From Balanoglossus misakiensis (Eukaryota; Hemichordata), in the NCBI GenBank assembly GCA_040954595.2, contig CM082598.2, positions 3,100,001 to 3,164,000 on the forward strand: DNA of 64,000 nt. The letters run 5' to 3'. Shown here one piece after another: positions 50,547 to 60,981 of the stretch. Within the stretch, counting starts at the first letter, position 1; each line of letters begins with the position of its first letter. The translations under genes were made by a program, and so were the position numbers. Under the pieces are notes generated by a model. The model was not told where the DNA came from, did no database searches, and saw only the letters and a list, made by a program, of their open reading frames with translations.

Positions 50547-53500
50547 CTACTCCGGACCGTTGCGTTGATGTGAACAGTATTCGGCGAGTTCCTCCCAGTT
50601 GCAGCCAGTCGTGTCACTGCAGCATTCCTCGGTGGGACTGGCACGACGAAATCTTGTCATTCTCTTGTTCATGTCGTTATTCTCCAGGAAATCGTTCGCT
50701 TTGACTTGATCCAAAAAGGCTGAGAGAGAGAGAGAGAGAGAGAGAGATAGACAGAGATAAATTATCCAATCTAAACTGTTGCTCACTTGCTTACTGGCTG
50801 ACATTTTTCAGCCCAAATGAAAATGCACAGCTCAGTACTTGACCTTTTCGACTTGTATAAGTGTTATTTTATCCTAGAAAAAACTGTACATATCATTAAC
50901 GGCGTATTTTCCATCAAAGGGACATTAGCTGTATATTTTGGCTTTATTTCCAGTATATGTTCTATGTACCAAATTGCACTGATTTCTTGTTCTACTCCAA
51001 ACAACATGCTATCCCCCAGTACTAAGCTTGTCAACATAGCCTGTATGTGTCAATAAGCTGAATCGAATAGGCCCACTGGGCATTTCGTCATGTTTCGGGG
51101 ATTTGACTAAGAAATTGCTGCAATAGATACACAAAACAAAAACTGAAAACATGGCGAAAAGTTACAGCAATAATTCTAAACGCTCACGTGTCGAAATCAC
51201 ATTTGAAAAGTGCACCACCCACTCTGAAAAGGCAAATGTTTCTGAATCTGTGTCCGTTGTAACATTTATACAGAAAAGTCGCGCGGCTGCCTAGAGGTAA
51301 AAATGCAGCAACACATCCTGTTAATACCCCCTCCAAGCCAACGAACAAAATCCTGTGTGCCCGTGGATTAAGGCTGCATGATTGATAGGTTCATGACTTC
51401 ACGGTGACATTAAAACCGCAATCATTCATCAGACGCCATCTTGTTCTTGGACAGATAAGAGGAAACGTTGTAGTCAATTTGTTCTTATTAAACTTACGTC
51501 ACGCAACGCTGAATTGTGGTGAGCAAAATATATTAATGATTTTTTTTATTACATTAAACAACAACACTGTCTATGACCCCGTGAAATGATATCATAATTC
51601 TCCATCAGAGCCTCCGATATAGATTCTGCCGGAAGCGGGCGGAGAGACACTCAGTATGTGACCTAATGTCACGTGAAAGCGCCATCTCTGATAGCGCCCT
51701 CTGTGATGCGCGACAACCAACATGACTTGTCATTCCGAGCCTATTGACATCAGTTTCTGACGTCACGCCTGTGAGTCTCCCACTGTAACACTACCCAGCA
51801 AATCAGGTTACAGAGAAATAAATGGAAATTTCGCTTTCCACCAGCACATGTACACAGTTGAACTTATGACCACGCGGGAACTGGGGATAGCGTTGCGGGA
51901 GTGGCTGAAACCAGACTCTATTTAACCTCGTCCCACGGGACGTTTCTGGGTGGACAGGAAATTACAAATCTTCCCCAAAGGGTGGATATAACCCTCGCTC
52001 TGCACTTTCCGTTTTCAAGACAGCTTCTACGAATGAAACATCTAGTTAGAACAGGTTTTACGAGTTTGGTTGTTCAGCATTAAACCCCGATAGCTGCCAG
52101 TTTTTGCATTATTTTCAAAATTTTAGTTTCAAACTTAGAATATTAATGTTCCACTTAAATGAGTCAATTGATGGGTAAACATATTCATATTATCAACCTC
52201 TGATAGGGCTATACATGAAAATAATAAACGGGTTACGCACCCGTTTATTCAGTCGGCCATTGCAATAATAGTAATACCGCACATTGTATGCGCACATGGG
52301 TATTAGAATATCCAGAAATATTGTCGTCTGTCGACTTAGGATAATAGAATAAGGTAGAATTTTTGTATCGTTTATATTGTGCTTTAAATGGCAGGCACTG
52401 GGCTTTAATGCTTTGCTTTTCTGGCTTTAAATTCGTGACCGATTGTCCTATTCTTAGAGATCAGACTATCAGACTATAGATCAAGATGGCTGATAGGTTT
52501 TTAGGGATGTTCTGCTCCATCAGCGCGCGAAAATATCGAGCGAAGTGAACATGGTTGCTCTCTCCTCCTATGGCACCTGGGTATAAGTCAAGGACCAGCG
52601 TATTTAGCGCAGATGCGGATCCTCCACACGTGTATGGAGATACTTGAGTGGAGGGACGCGTGTGGTGATAGACGGAGCAAAATTGCCTCAATTTGAAATT
52701 CAAAATGGCCGCCAATGATCGCTGTGTTCAATCTATAAAAACAGGACGATGTACACCAAGACTCCCAAAACACTTTCATATAGCAAAGAGTTGACACATT
52801 TTGAGGACTATGATAATTTTTCCGCAAATCTGTGCCGGGGGCGCGAAAACAGCCGGAGACAAAATTATTTGTAGACTTAACCACGCATTTTATTTTCTGA
52901 TTGTTATTCTCATGACCGGCCAATGCAACAAGTTCCAACTGGCTTATGAAGGCAGTGGTATCCATGGCAACAACAGTTAAGCTTCTTTGCCTGAAATAAC
53001 ACAGGATAATCCAACACTCAAGATGTTTGTTTTATGCAAGTGTTCATCTATGACCTTAAGCATGTATAGAATTTCCAGGGAGATTTCGGCTTTTTTCTCA
53101 GTGATTTTGCGAGACCAGCTACCTCAAACCGCCATGAAATATCGCGAATATCTTTGCCATTAATAATTTTTTTGTATTAAATTTGACAGCAAGCTGCATT
53201 TTTCACTAATTTGCGATTTATTTTCAGAAAACAATTTTTATGTTACTAAGATACTGTTTACATATCTCTTCTTTAAAATCAGTCAAAAAATTAAAACGCG
53301 ATTTGATGTTCAACTCGTCCTTGCTGCAGGATTTGTGAACGATAGCCTTCTTGATGACGTAATTTCTGGTACGGACCCCGTACTACATCATTTCTGGTAC
53401 GGACCGCATACTACATCGTCAGGTTGAAGTACATGTTTTCTGGGGCAGCTGGTTTATGTTAGATTTAAACCACCTTCACGTTCTCACACGCAGCAAAACT

Positions 53501-55376
53501 AACAAAGAAATGTCCCAAAAGGGCGATTTTTTCTCTCTTTAGAAATCGCTGTGCGTGTTTGATATCCGCGTGCGAGTCAATAGTTTCGTCAAGGAGGCAC
53601 TGTATATAGAAGCAGTTTCTCTAGGGTCTATAATAGAAGCAATCAGAGTGGGTGGGCGTGGCCCCTTAAGAGTGTTAATCTCACCAACTGATAAGTACAG
53701 CACCTGGGATTTATTCATAGCCAAGGCCAAAGATTATTTTATCAAAAACCGTGATAATATTTCGATGTCGAAGTGGCCGAAACAAACATTTAGTTTGTCA
53801 CTTTCATGATTTGCTATCTTTTTTAAAAGTCTTCTTTGAAGTGTTAACATTGTCAATACATAATTTTTTACATGTCTGTCTAATGACATATGCGCATGCT
53901 CTTAGCGTGTCTTTTGAGACAAAGGCAAGGTTTTTTTTCAAGTGCAACGTTAGTGTCCGAAAGCTGGTTTATGTAAATCCAGAATTTTAACGGCATATGT
54001 CCACTCTTGGTCTAAGAGCAAATATATCACTTGATGACGTATCAATAGCCGTGGCTCATATTTTTTTTTGAAAGTCCGGACATCACATAGTTCAATAGAC
54101 GATTGTCCGTCTCGAGATCTCGCATAACAAGGCATATGGGAGGAAATACTCGTGTGACACGTGACAAACAACACGTGGCCCTTTATGTTACCGCGGCACA
54201 AAGGTCACAATTTTTGGTTAAAATCTTCACTTATTCTAGTTTCATTACACAAAGCTTGATTTCTATTACTTGGCTATAGCAACCGTTGTTACATTAAGTA
54301 AATTGAAAACATAATCCAAACTTACGAAGTTCAGCTCTTTTTTTCTCGCCTACGGCATAAATGTCGACCATACAGGCAAAAATAACGTAACTGTACAGCG
54401 AGTTCCTACATTTCTGGTGTGTTTCTGTGTGCCAGACGTCATGCCATTCACTTTCCGTCCTGCAGAGACAAACAGACAAATGCCATGAATAATTAAGCGT
54501 CACGTGACTGCCGACATTTCCTAGTCTTTCCTTCGACGCCCTGAAACTTAAAAGACAATCTTTAGGGTTCGCATTGCAGTGGGTGAGATCAAGGAAGGGA
54601 GGCTGGGGGATATTCCTACATAATTACAACCAGCCTTGTTCTACTTTTGACTGAATTCTTCGAGATCTTCGATACAGCTTTCCCCTCGCAATGAATAAAA
54701 CTTATAGGTAGGGCTGAAGTACATGTACTTTACAAATCGCGCGGTCATCCATCATTTTGAGTAGCGACTAGTGACATGCACTGAGCATCGACCACATCAG
54801 AGAAATAGAGACCAGTTGTTGAACCCCCTACGCTGTGGTCATTGAACCGCCTCGCCCTATGTCGTATTTTCACTAGTCTAGCATCTCGCCGTGTGCTGCT
54901 CGCTTTGTGGCCAAAACCAACGTCTAGCCTTGTGTGCCAATGGCCCAATAAAACCGGATACCTCCTTGCTGGGCATTGTGATGAATCTAGCGTCCCTTTG
55001 GAGTCAATCACAGACTTTCTTTCCCAATGATTGGACAAAGGATATACATATGTGTAATTAAGGATGGGTAACAGATTAGCCCTGCCTTCAATATAATCTT
55101 ACACCCAATCAACATTGTTCAGTTTATGTGTAATTGACTTCAATGGCACGCTAGTTACAACACAACTCCCATCTAGAAGTATTAGGATTTATTATACGTT
55201 ACTAGATTCGGAAGCAAAGCGGACAAAACACGGAGACCCTATTTTCACATGCACACTTACCGACTGCCGTATTTGGCGATGAGATCTTCCACTGTTTCGT
55301 ATGTATTAACTCTCTTTCCTGAGATTATCACGTTGAAGGCTAAGCAGACCGCCAATATCGTTAATAGTGTTCTCAT
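50547..55376 (-). CDS. Insulin/relaxin-family prohormone
   Basis: Three exons on the minus strand: 55261-55376, 54326-54459 and 50547-50719, joined in phases 2 and 1, giving 140 residues. Signal peptide MRTLLTILAVCLAFNVIISG is followed by a ~35-residue N-terminal extension. B-chain region: KCRNSLYSYVIFACMVDIYA with Cys56 and Cys68 spaced x11 and Leu at Cys+4, as in insulin and relaxin. GEKKR (76-80) closes the B chain; a short C-peptide (81-109) ends RFRR. A chain: ASPTEECCSDTTGC then NWEELAEYC, Cys 116, 117, 123 and 132. Six cysteines fit the usual three disulfides, but the A-chain spacing is CC-x5-C-x8-C, not CC-x3-C-x8-C. The phase-1 intron just after the B/C cleavage site is the conserved insulin-family intron. 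An AG acceptor directly before the ATG (near 55379) suggests a 5'UTR intron. A secreted hormone acting on receptor tyrosine kinase or relaxin-type receptors is expected; which one cannot be told. Confidence 0.9.
50720..50757 (-). repeat. (CT)n tract serving as the polypyrimidine tract of the A-chain exon
   Basis: On the minus strand an uninterrupted CT run ends directly in the CAG acceptor of exon 3 of the insulin-like gene. Confidence 0.88.
52080..52315 (-). repeat. Dispersed ~235-bp repeat, copy 3 (inverted)
   Basis: The reverse complement carries GAATAAACGGGTGCGTAACC, ATCAGAGGTTGATAATATG and a TAGCT/GGGGTTTAA-like end, collinear with copies 1 and 2. Confidence 0.8.
53362..53417 (+). repeat. 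Tandem duplication of 28 bp
   Basis: Two units of ATTTCTGGTACGGACC(C/G)C(G/A)TACTACATC, each with an internal GTACGG/CCGTAC inverted pair in the first copy. Confidence 0.85.
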
Positions 55377-55576
55377 TTTCTGAAATGAAAATGTAGAGAG
55401 AAAAAAACTGAGCTAAATTTTGAAAGCAAATTGCACCGAGGCGCGATTGTAGCACAGTAGGCGAAAATCGTAGTTTTGTTGCTGCAGAGAGTGAAGTCAT
55501 CGTTTTTTTCTTTTGAAACAACACTGAAATGAAAAAGGTGTGGTCTACAAAAAATTACCTGAACAGAGTAAAGCGT

Positions 55577-55584
55577 ATTTTATA
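55577..55584 (-). promoter_or_regulatory. TATA-like element upstream of the insulin-like gene
   Basis: TATAAAAT on the minus strand, about 200 bases above the ATG. A GTAATT donor-like site lies only ~20 bases downstream, which fits poorly with a TATA-driven first exon, so the true promoter may be elsewhere. Confidence 0.3.
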
Positions 55585-55859
55585 CTTAACTGGGCACAGC
55601 GCATCAAATATGTTCAGTTACTCTCCGGTTGAAAGCACACAAAAGGCAAAAGTTGAAAAATGACACGTTCACAGTACAAGTCCCGATGGCCAACTACAGG
55701 TTTAGCTTAAGCCAAAGTATGATTCCAAATCTTGTTGATTTAAGGCGCTACGCTTGTATTTATAACGAAATATCGTTTCTAGAAAATTCTAACATTACAT
55801 TATATTATATTAGGCCTACGCCCACATAAACAGTCGCATGGAAAATTCAAGAAAATTAG

Positions 55860-55926
55860 CCCATTTAAATGAGCCATTAAAAATCGTGATAATAATGCAA
55901 ACATTAGCAGCTATGGGGGATTTAAT
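55860..55926 (+). repeat. Fragment of the ~235-bp dispersed repeat
   Basis: TTTAAATGAGCCATT...AATAATGCAAACATTAGCAGCT...GGGGGATTTAA matches the 3' part of the copies at 36466 and 52080. Confidence 0.6.
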
Positions 55927-56017
55927 GTTAGATAGTAGTAACAGAAAAAAACAACAGATATTGTAGATGGCAAAGTTAGTCACTCGGGTACCGGTGTCAG
56001 ATGATGTGGTCGATTAA

Positions 56018-56058
56018 ATCATGGACGTAAAAAGAGAAGGACTTTTTACGTCCATGAT
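56018..56058. other. Perfect 17-bp hairpin
   Basis: ATCATGGACGTAAAAAG at 56018-56034 pairs exactly with CTTTTTACGTCCATGAT at 56042-56058 around a 7-base loop. Pairing extends imperfectly outwards through TTAA-rich bases. Confidence 0.9.
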
Positions 56059-56404
56059 TAAATTAATGTAAGGAAAGACCGCCTCGGCCAGAGCGTTGCT
56101 TGACGACGGTCGCCAGCTTCGGTGGCATGGCGATCAATAGGCGATTTGATAGATACATCCGGTCGGGAGACCGCCCACTTGGCGAATCATGGTGCCGAGG
56201 CGGAACCCCCAAAATGGGGACGGTCAATATTTACCGTGCTCTCTCGAGACACGCTGGTCCCGTTGAGGTCAAACGGCCAATAACGCATACTGCAGAATAC
56301 GTCACTAGCCCAAATTATGATCTCATCGGCAGTCGAAGTTCGTCATAAAAGGTCGTTGAGTTCTAAGTTCACATTTCGCAACACGCAAGAAATCTGATGC
56401 AACA

Positions 56405-56637
56405 TAAATGTATGTATGTATTTATGTATGTATGTATGTATGTATGTATGTATGTATGTATGTATGTATGTATGTATGTATGTATGTATGTATGTATGTA
56501 TGTATGTATGTATGTATGTATGTATGTATGTATGTATGTATGTATGTATGTATGTATGTATGTATGTATGTATGTATGTATGTATGTATGTATGTATGTA
56601 TGTATGTATGTATGTATGTATGTATGTATGTATGTAT
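56405..56637 (+). repeat. (TATG)n microsatellite, longest of the window
   Basis: About 57 units with one early TATT interruption. Open frames across it are artefacts. Confidence 0.98.
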
Positions 56638-56639
56638 AG

Positions 56640-59300
56640 CTTGAGTTATACTATTGACGAAAAAATCACATTTCCGTGTGGTTTAGACAAAGTCTTTAAA
56701 AAAACGGCCTTATGTGGTGTGTACAAACATTCAGTAGCATCCAATGATGAGGCGTCTTCGTTCTCTTCTTGGTTCGGTAAATGTAGAAAGGACTGGATAT
56801 CTTATTTTGTCGTGGAAGGCCATGAAAACCGCTATGGGTTTATGGCGTGTGACATTAAATGCATACAGTGTAGGCCTGACAATTTACACTACATGTACTA
56901 CGTATCTGTCTGACAATAAAATTTGTAACAAGTCCCAGAAGTTATGAGCCTGAGAGATATTAAGCAGAAGACCTGATAAAACAGTAACACGTTTTGTCGA
57001 TTTTGAGAACGATTTGACACAGTGTGCCATAAAAGCGACGGAATGAACGAATTCTAAGACTAGTTCGGAAAATTCGGAGATTCGTGGTTCGTGAAATAAA
57101 AAAATACAGGTTTGGTCGAGAAAATGTTGGATTTGGTGCTTTGATAAACGAAAGTGTAGTAAAATAAGAAAACGGTTTCTAATTGGTGAAGATCCTAATG
57201 AGAATCAATGCACGTCAAAGGAATTAGTGGGGAAAGTAAAAAAAAATTACCTGAAAAATCCCAGCGCATAGTAGTGACCAACTGTGAGCGTTCATTTTAT
57301 ACAACGATTACGAGTCCTCCAACATAGACACTGAGCAAAGTCAGTAGATTTTGTCCATCCCTGCCTAGGGTCGACCCATACTTTATCGAGATTTGCATGA
57401 TTTATGCGGTCGAATCCGGATTGATTTGGCCTGCTTGTACAGAAGGGTCCCCGAGTGCCACTTGACAAAAACAAATCAGCAGCGCGACGTACATGTACGT
57501 CATCCGAACTGCGCACTTGAGACGCCGTGTATAACACGTCACGGTCCAGCCCCCCACACAAAAAGCAGCCCAACTCTTTCATGAGTATTTCGAGTGTGGT
57601 ACTGTATGATTGACGGCCCGGAAGAGAACTTAAGCATGAGCAACAAAGAGGGGGCATACATCAAGTAGATATATCCATCCAGTGACTCAGCATCACAGAT
57701 CGCCACTTACTGTAGCACATGTACAACAATCGCAAAAGGGCATCTCTTTGTATACAATTACTCAGTCATACCATATTTCAGTATCAGTAATTCTCTGACT
57801 CTTGTCTGGATGCGCCTTTCTCTCTACAAGGTAGTACGCGCCCAAGGAACATATTCTCAGAAAAACGATAGTCCCCAATCGTTCAATCCTTTGTGATATA
57901 TATAAGTGTGTGAGGAAGTTAGTGCTTATTGTCAAATCTGTCAGTAACATAGTTCCCTGACTCCAAACCGGCAATGTGAGGCCACAAATTTTGACCCAGT
58001 CATACTGACTGACTTAAAAGCCACGCCACGGCTACCAGCGAGACGCGTCCGTCGTGCTAAAAACAGTCTTAAGGGTGAAGTGATATGATAGTTAAGACGC
58101 GCCTCCTTGTTTTGTAGACGAAGCAGAACATTTGGTTTTCAAACCCTGATCATTTGACATATATTTGGATTGGTTGACAGTGGGAACTTGAATATTAAAA
58201 AAGGTGACGGGAAAATGGCATTTGATATTAGGAACGTGGAAATATAATTTACGCCTACATCATGTAAGATTTGTCACGTAACGGGCCAGCAACACACGGA
58301 TGCGGCCAAGTCCAAATCACTACTCCCCCAGCTATGTGTTGTTGAGTGTCGTCATGGCTACGACGTGACAAAAAAAAAGTGTTTCCGCTTTCCTTGAAAA
58401 TTGAAAACAGGTTCAGTTCATATTGTCTTGACCAATGGTTTTCGAATTAACGTAATGTACCCACTAATTAATGTACAAGTCGACTGTAACACTACACAAC
58501 AAAACTGTCAAAATTACAAGAATGTCATCTTATACTGACCAAAGCCATCAAAACTGTATCAAACAATTATCTAATTTAAAGAAATTCTGTAGCCTAGTTC
58601 ACAGAAATGTAACAACCGTAATAAATAATCAGACAGAATGTTATACCCATCAACAAAAGTGAAACGAAATTTATTGAATTTTGACAACAGGAGATATTTA
58701 TTATGGAAGGAGTTTTCCTGTCTTGATATTGAAGTTTGCTGTAGACCATATCACCAGAGCTAGGGAGGCCTAATTTACATGACAATGTAAGCGTGCCGAA
58801 CGCGAACGTGGGACGGGACATGCAGTGGATAAATAATTAACGTTTCCCTAAATTCCCATCCTTCCAGACCATATTGGAGTTTATTTGGAAATTGGATATG
58901 CGGTTTTGAACCAACCCTGAGTTTTTAAGCAACGTATTGACTGGAATTCCTGGAAAATACAGGACTTACTCGTGGACTGACAGCGTGTTTATTGCCTAAT
59001 TTGTGTGTAGGCCAACGGGACACTAACTTGTGCCGAATCATTTGACTAAGATTCACACCTGTTGTTTCGCCGTCAAGACGAGGTATTACACTTTTGGTGA
59101 GTCTTGTTTGTGTTTTCTTCAGCGAACGTAATTTTCATGGCTAGAAACATGTACGGCATGATTCTAGCGTCCGAGCAGTTGCGTTCAAGTTAGTGCACTA
59201 TGGGCGTGCACTGTATAGGACACGTCCATGGTTCATATATCATGGTCTCTAAGCTACATGCGGAGCGGTGTTGCTGACGCACCCTTCGCTGTTTGGTTTC
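56640..59300. other. Intergenic region upstream of the insulin-like gene
   Basis: No splice-supported exon recognised on either strand. A 5'UTR exon of the insulin-like gene may lie here; a CAG-GTAATT donor near 57250 on the minus strand is one candidate. Confidence 0.4.
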
Positions 59301-59459
59301 TGGTAAAATTTACTGAGTATCATTCATTCTGGAATCTGCTCTAAACTTTAGTTTGTTTGTTTCCTTGCCGTCACGTCGCGTTGTAGCAGACGACAGGTTT
59401 TGAAATGTAGTCGAGTCTGCACGCGTATGATATGCGTACGCGTCGACGAAATATACATA

Positions 59460-59601
59460 CGCTCTAGAAACAGCGCATGCGCTTCAAACTGCTCGTCTCT
59501 AAGCAAGGGTTTCTCAAAGCAGTTCGCTCATCGTTTTAATTGGAAGTTTGCGGTCCTACGCGAAATCAACTTTGGAAGATGAGAGCTGGAGAACTACGGA
59601 A
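59460..59601 (+). promoter_or_regulatory. Possible promoter and first coding exon with NRF-1-like site
   Basis: The palindrome GCGCATGCGC (59473-59482) is the core of an NRF-1 site, common in housekeeping promoters. About 100 bases downstream an ATG at 59579 opens MRAGELR followed by AA and a strong GTAAGT donor at 59602. No downstream exon in the window could be assigned with a recognisable domain, so the gene is unidentified and the call tentative. Confidence 0.35.
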
Positions 59602-59772
59602 GTAAGTAATGATTTTCTAATCTTGTTGTATTTAGCTTAGGTATACGATCACCTGTTATTTACAATATGCAAATTATAATCGTGCAGTGCATCACTGCAT
59701 GGTTATTTTGTATGGCTCATGGACATATAGTCTGAGTGTTTCATCCAGGATGACATCAGCAGGGGGATATTT

Positions 59773-59827
59773 CCCCCTTTGCCAGAATTTTTCGGGGGGG
59801 GGGGGAGATTCCATTCTGGCAAGGGGG
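59773..59827. other. Imperfect inverted repeat with a poly-G loop
   Basis: CCCCCTTTGCCAGAAT near 59773 pairs with ATTCTGGCAAGGGGG near 59813 with a one-base difference. The loop contains a 12-base G run. Confidence 0.8.
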
Positions 59828-60814
59828 AATGTAATACCTCTTACATGTGAGTGACTTCATTTTAAGGGGCATTGGTCCCCCCCCCCCCTTGTCAATGAGT
59901 AGTATTTGAAATTAATTTCAGGCCCAACTATGAAAAAACAGATTTTGTTGGGCAAGTGCTAGACCAGTTAGCACCTCATTGTCACTGTGAATCATTGCAG
60001 ACAATTGAGTTTTCAGTGACATTTGTCAACTTCCTTGACATTTCCACTGAACATTATGTTGAATTCAATACTGAAATCCTGCTTAAGAGGAACAAAGTCT
60101 CTCTCGCTGCCCTTTTCCATTAATTATGTTTGATACAAGACATCACTTATGTTAATGTCCATGTGAATGAACGTTCAATCACACGCAGCTTATAGCCGGC
60201 TTGTATGATATGAGAGTAAAAACTAAATAAATGGTTTCACTCACGTGTCTACAAGCGGGATGGAAGGTGTGTGTGTGGTTGAACATTCACTATATATCCA
60301 CATGTACATTCACTTGGGCTTTTCTATGACACTAGTTACCTATCCAGTGGACCAAGTATGTGGAATACTTTATTCACCAGTATTATTTTTTGCTGAAAAC
60401 AAAAATTTTGAAATTTAAATTCTGAGATTTTATTCTCACTATTTCTTATCAAATTATCTGTAAAGAATGGGAAATAATACTATTCAATGGGATTTTATTT
60501 TAGCAGGAAAGGGTGTCCAGTGGGGGGGGGGGGGGGGATGGAAATAATTTCCTAGTGAAAATTAAATATTTTGTAATCTGAAAATTATTCACTACATCAG
60601 TGCAAAAAGGCATGTAGTGTAGTAATGTGGGTGTGTTCTGTGCCTTTAGGTAGAAACTAACTAGTTTTATGTTATTTTAATGTGTTTTAATAATTGATCT
60701 TGTGGCATATACTTGTCAACTGATATCATTGGCCTGCTTCGAGCATCACAGTAGGGATCATGTGGAATTACATGTTCCAGTATTAGGGTTACACATATCA
60801 GTTAGAGTTGATAG

Positions 60815-60981
60815 TTAAAGGTATACAGTCACCTCCAAATTACATACACCCATACATGGCTGAAATGGCGTATTTGAAGGTTCTAAAAAACATACGGTGG
60901 CGCTCTTTTTTTCGTGTGTGCCATCCACTCAAAATCCTTGATTGGCTAGCCAAATTTCCATAGGTGACCGTATACCTTTAA
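60815..60981. mobile_element. 167-bp TTAA-ended MITE
   Basis: The left end TTAAAGGTATACAGTCACCT and the reverse complement of the right end match at 19 of 20 bases. The element starts and ends in TTAA, the target of piggyBac-type transposases. The interior has no coding capacity, so it is non-autonomous. Confidence 0.85.

Larger units (their letters stand above)
50758..54325 (-). other. C-peptide intron of the insulin-like gene
   Basis: About 3.6 kb between the B-chain and A-chain exons. It contains the inverted ~235-bp repeat at 52080-52315 and a 28-bp duplication at 53362-53417. No extra exon recognised. Confidence 0.7.

Noticed and set aside
57292-57657. Minus-strand 121-codon frame
   Set aside because: Cysteine content looked interesting but there is no signal peptide, domain or consistent splice context.
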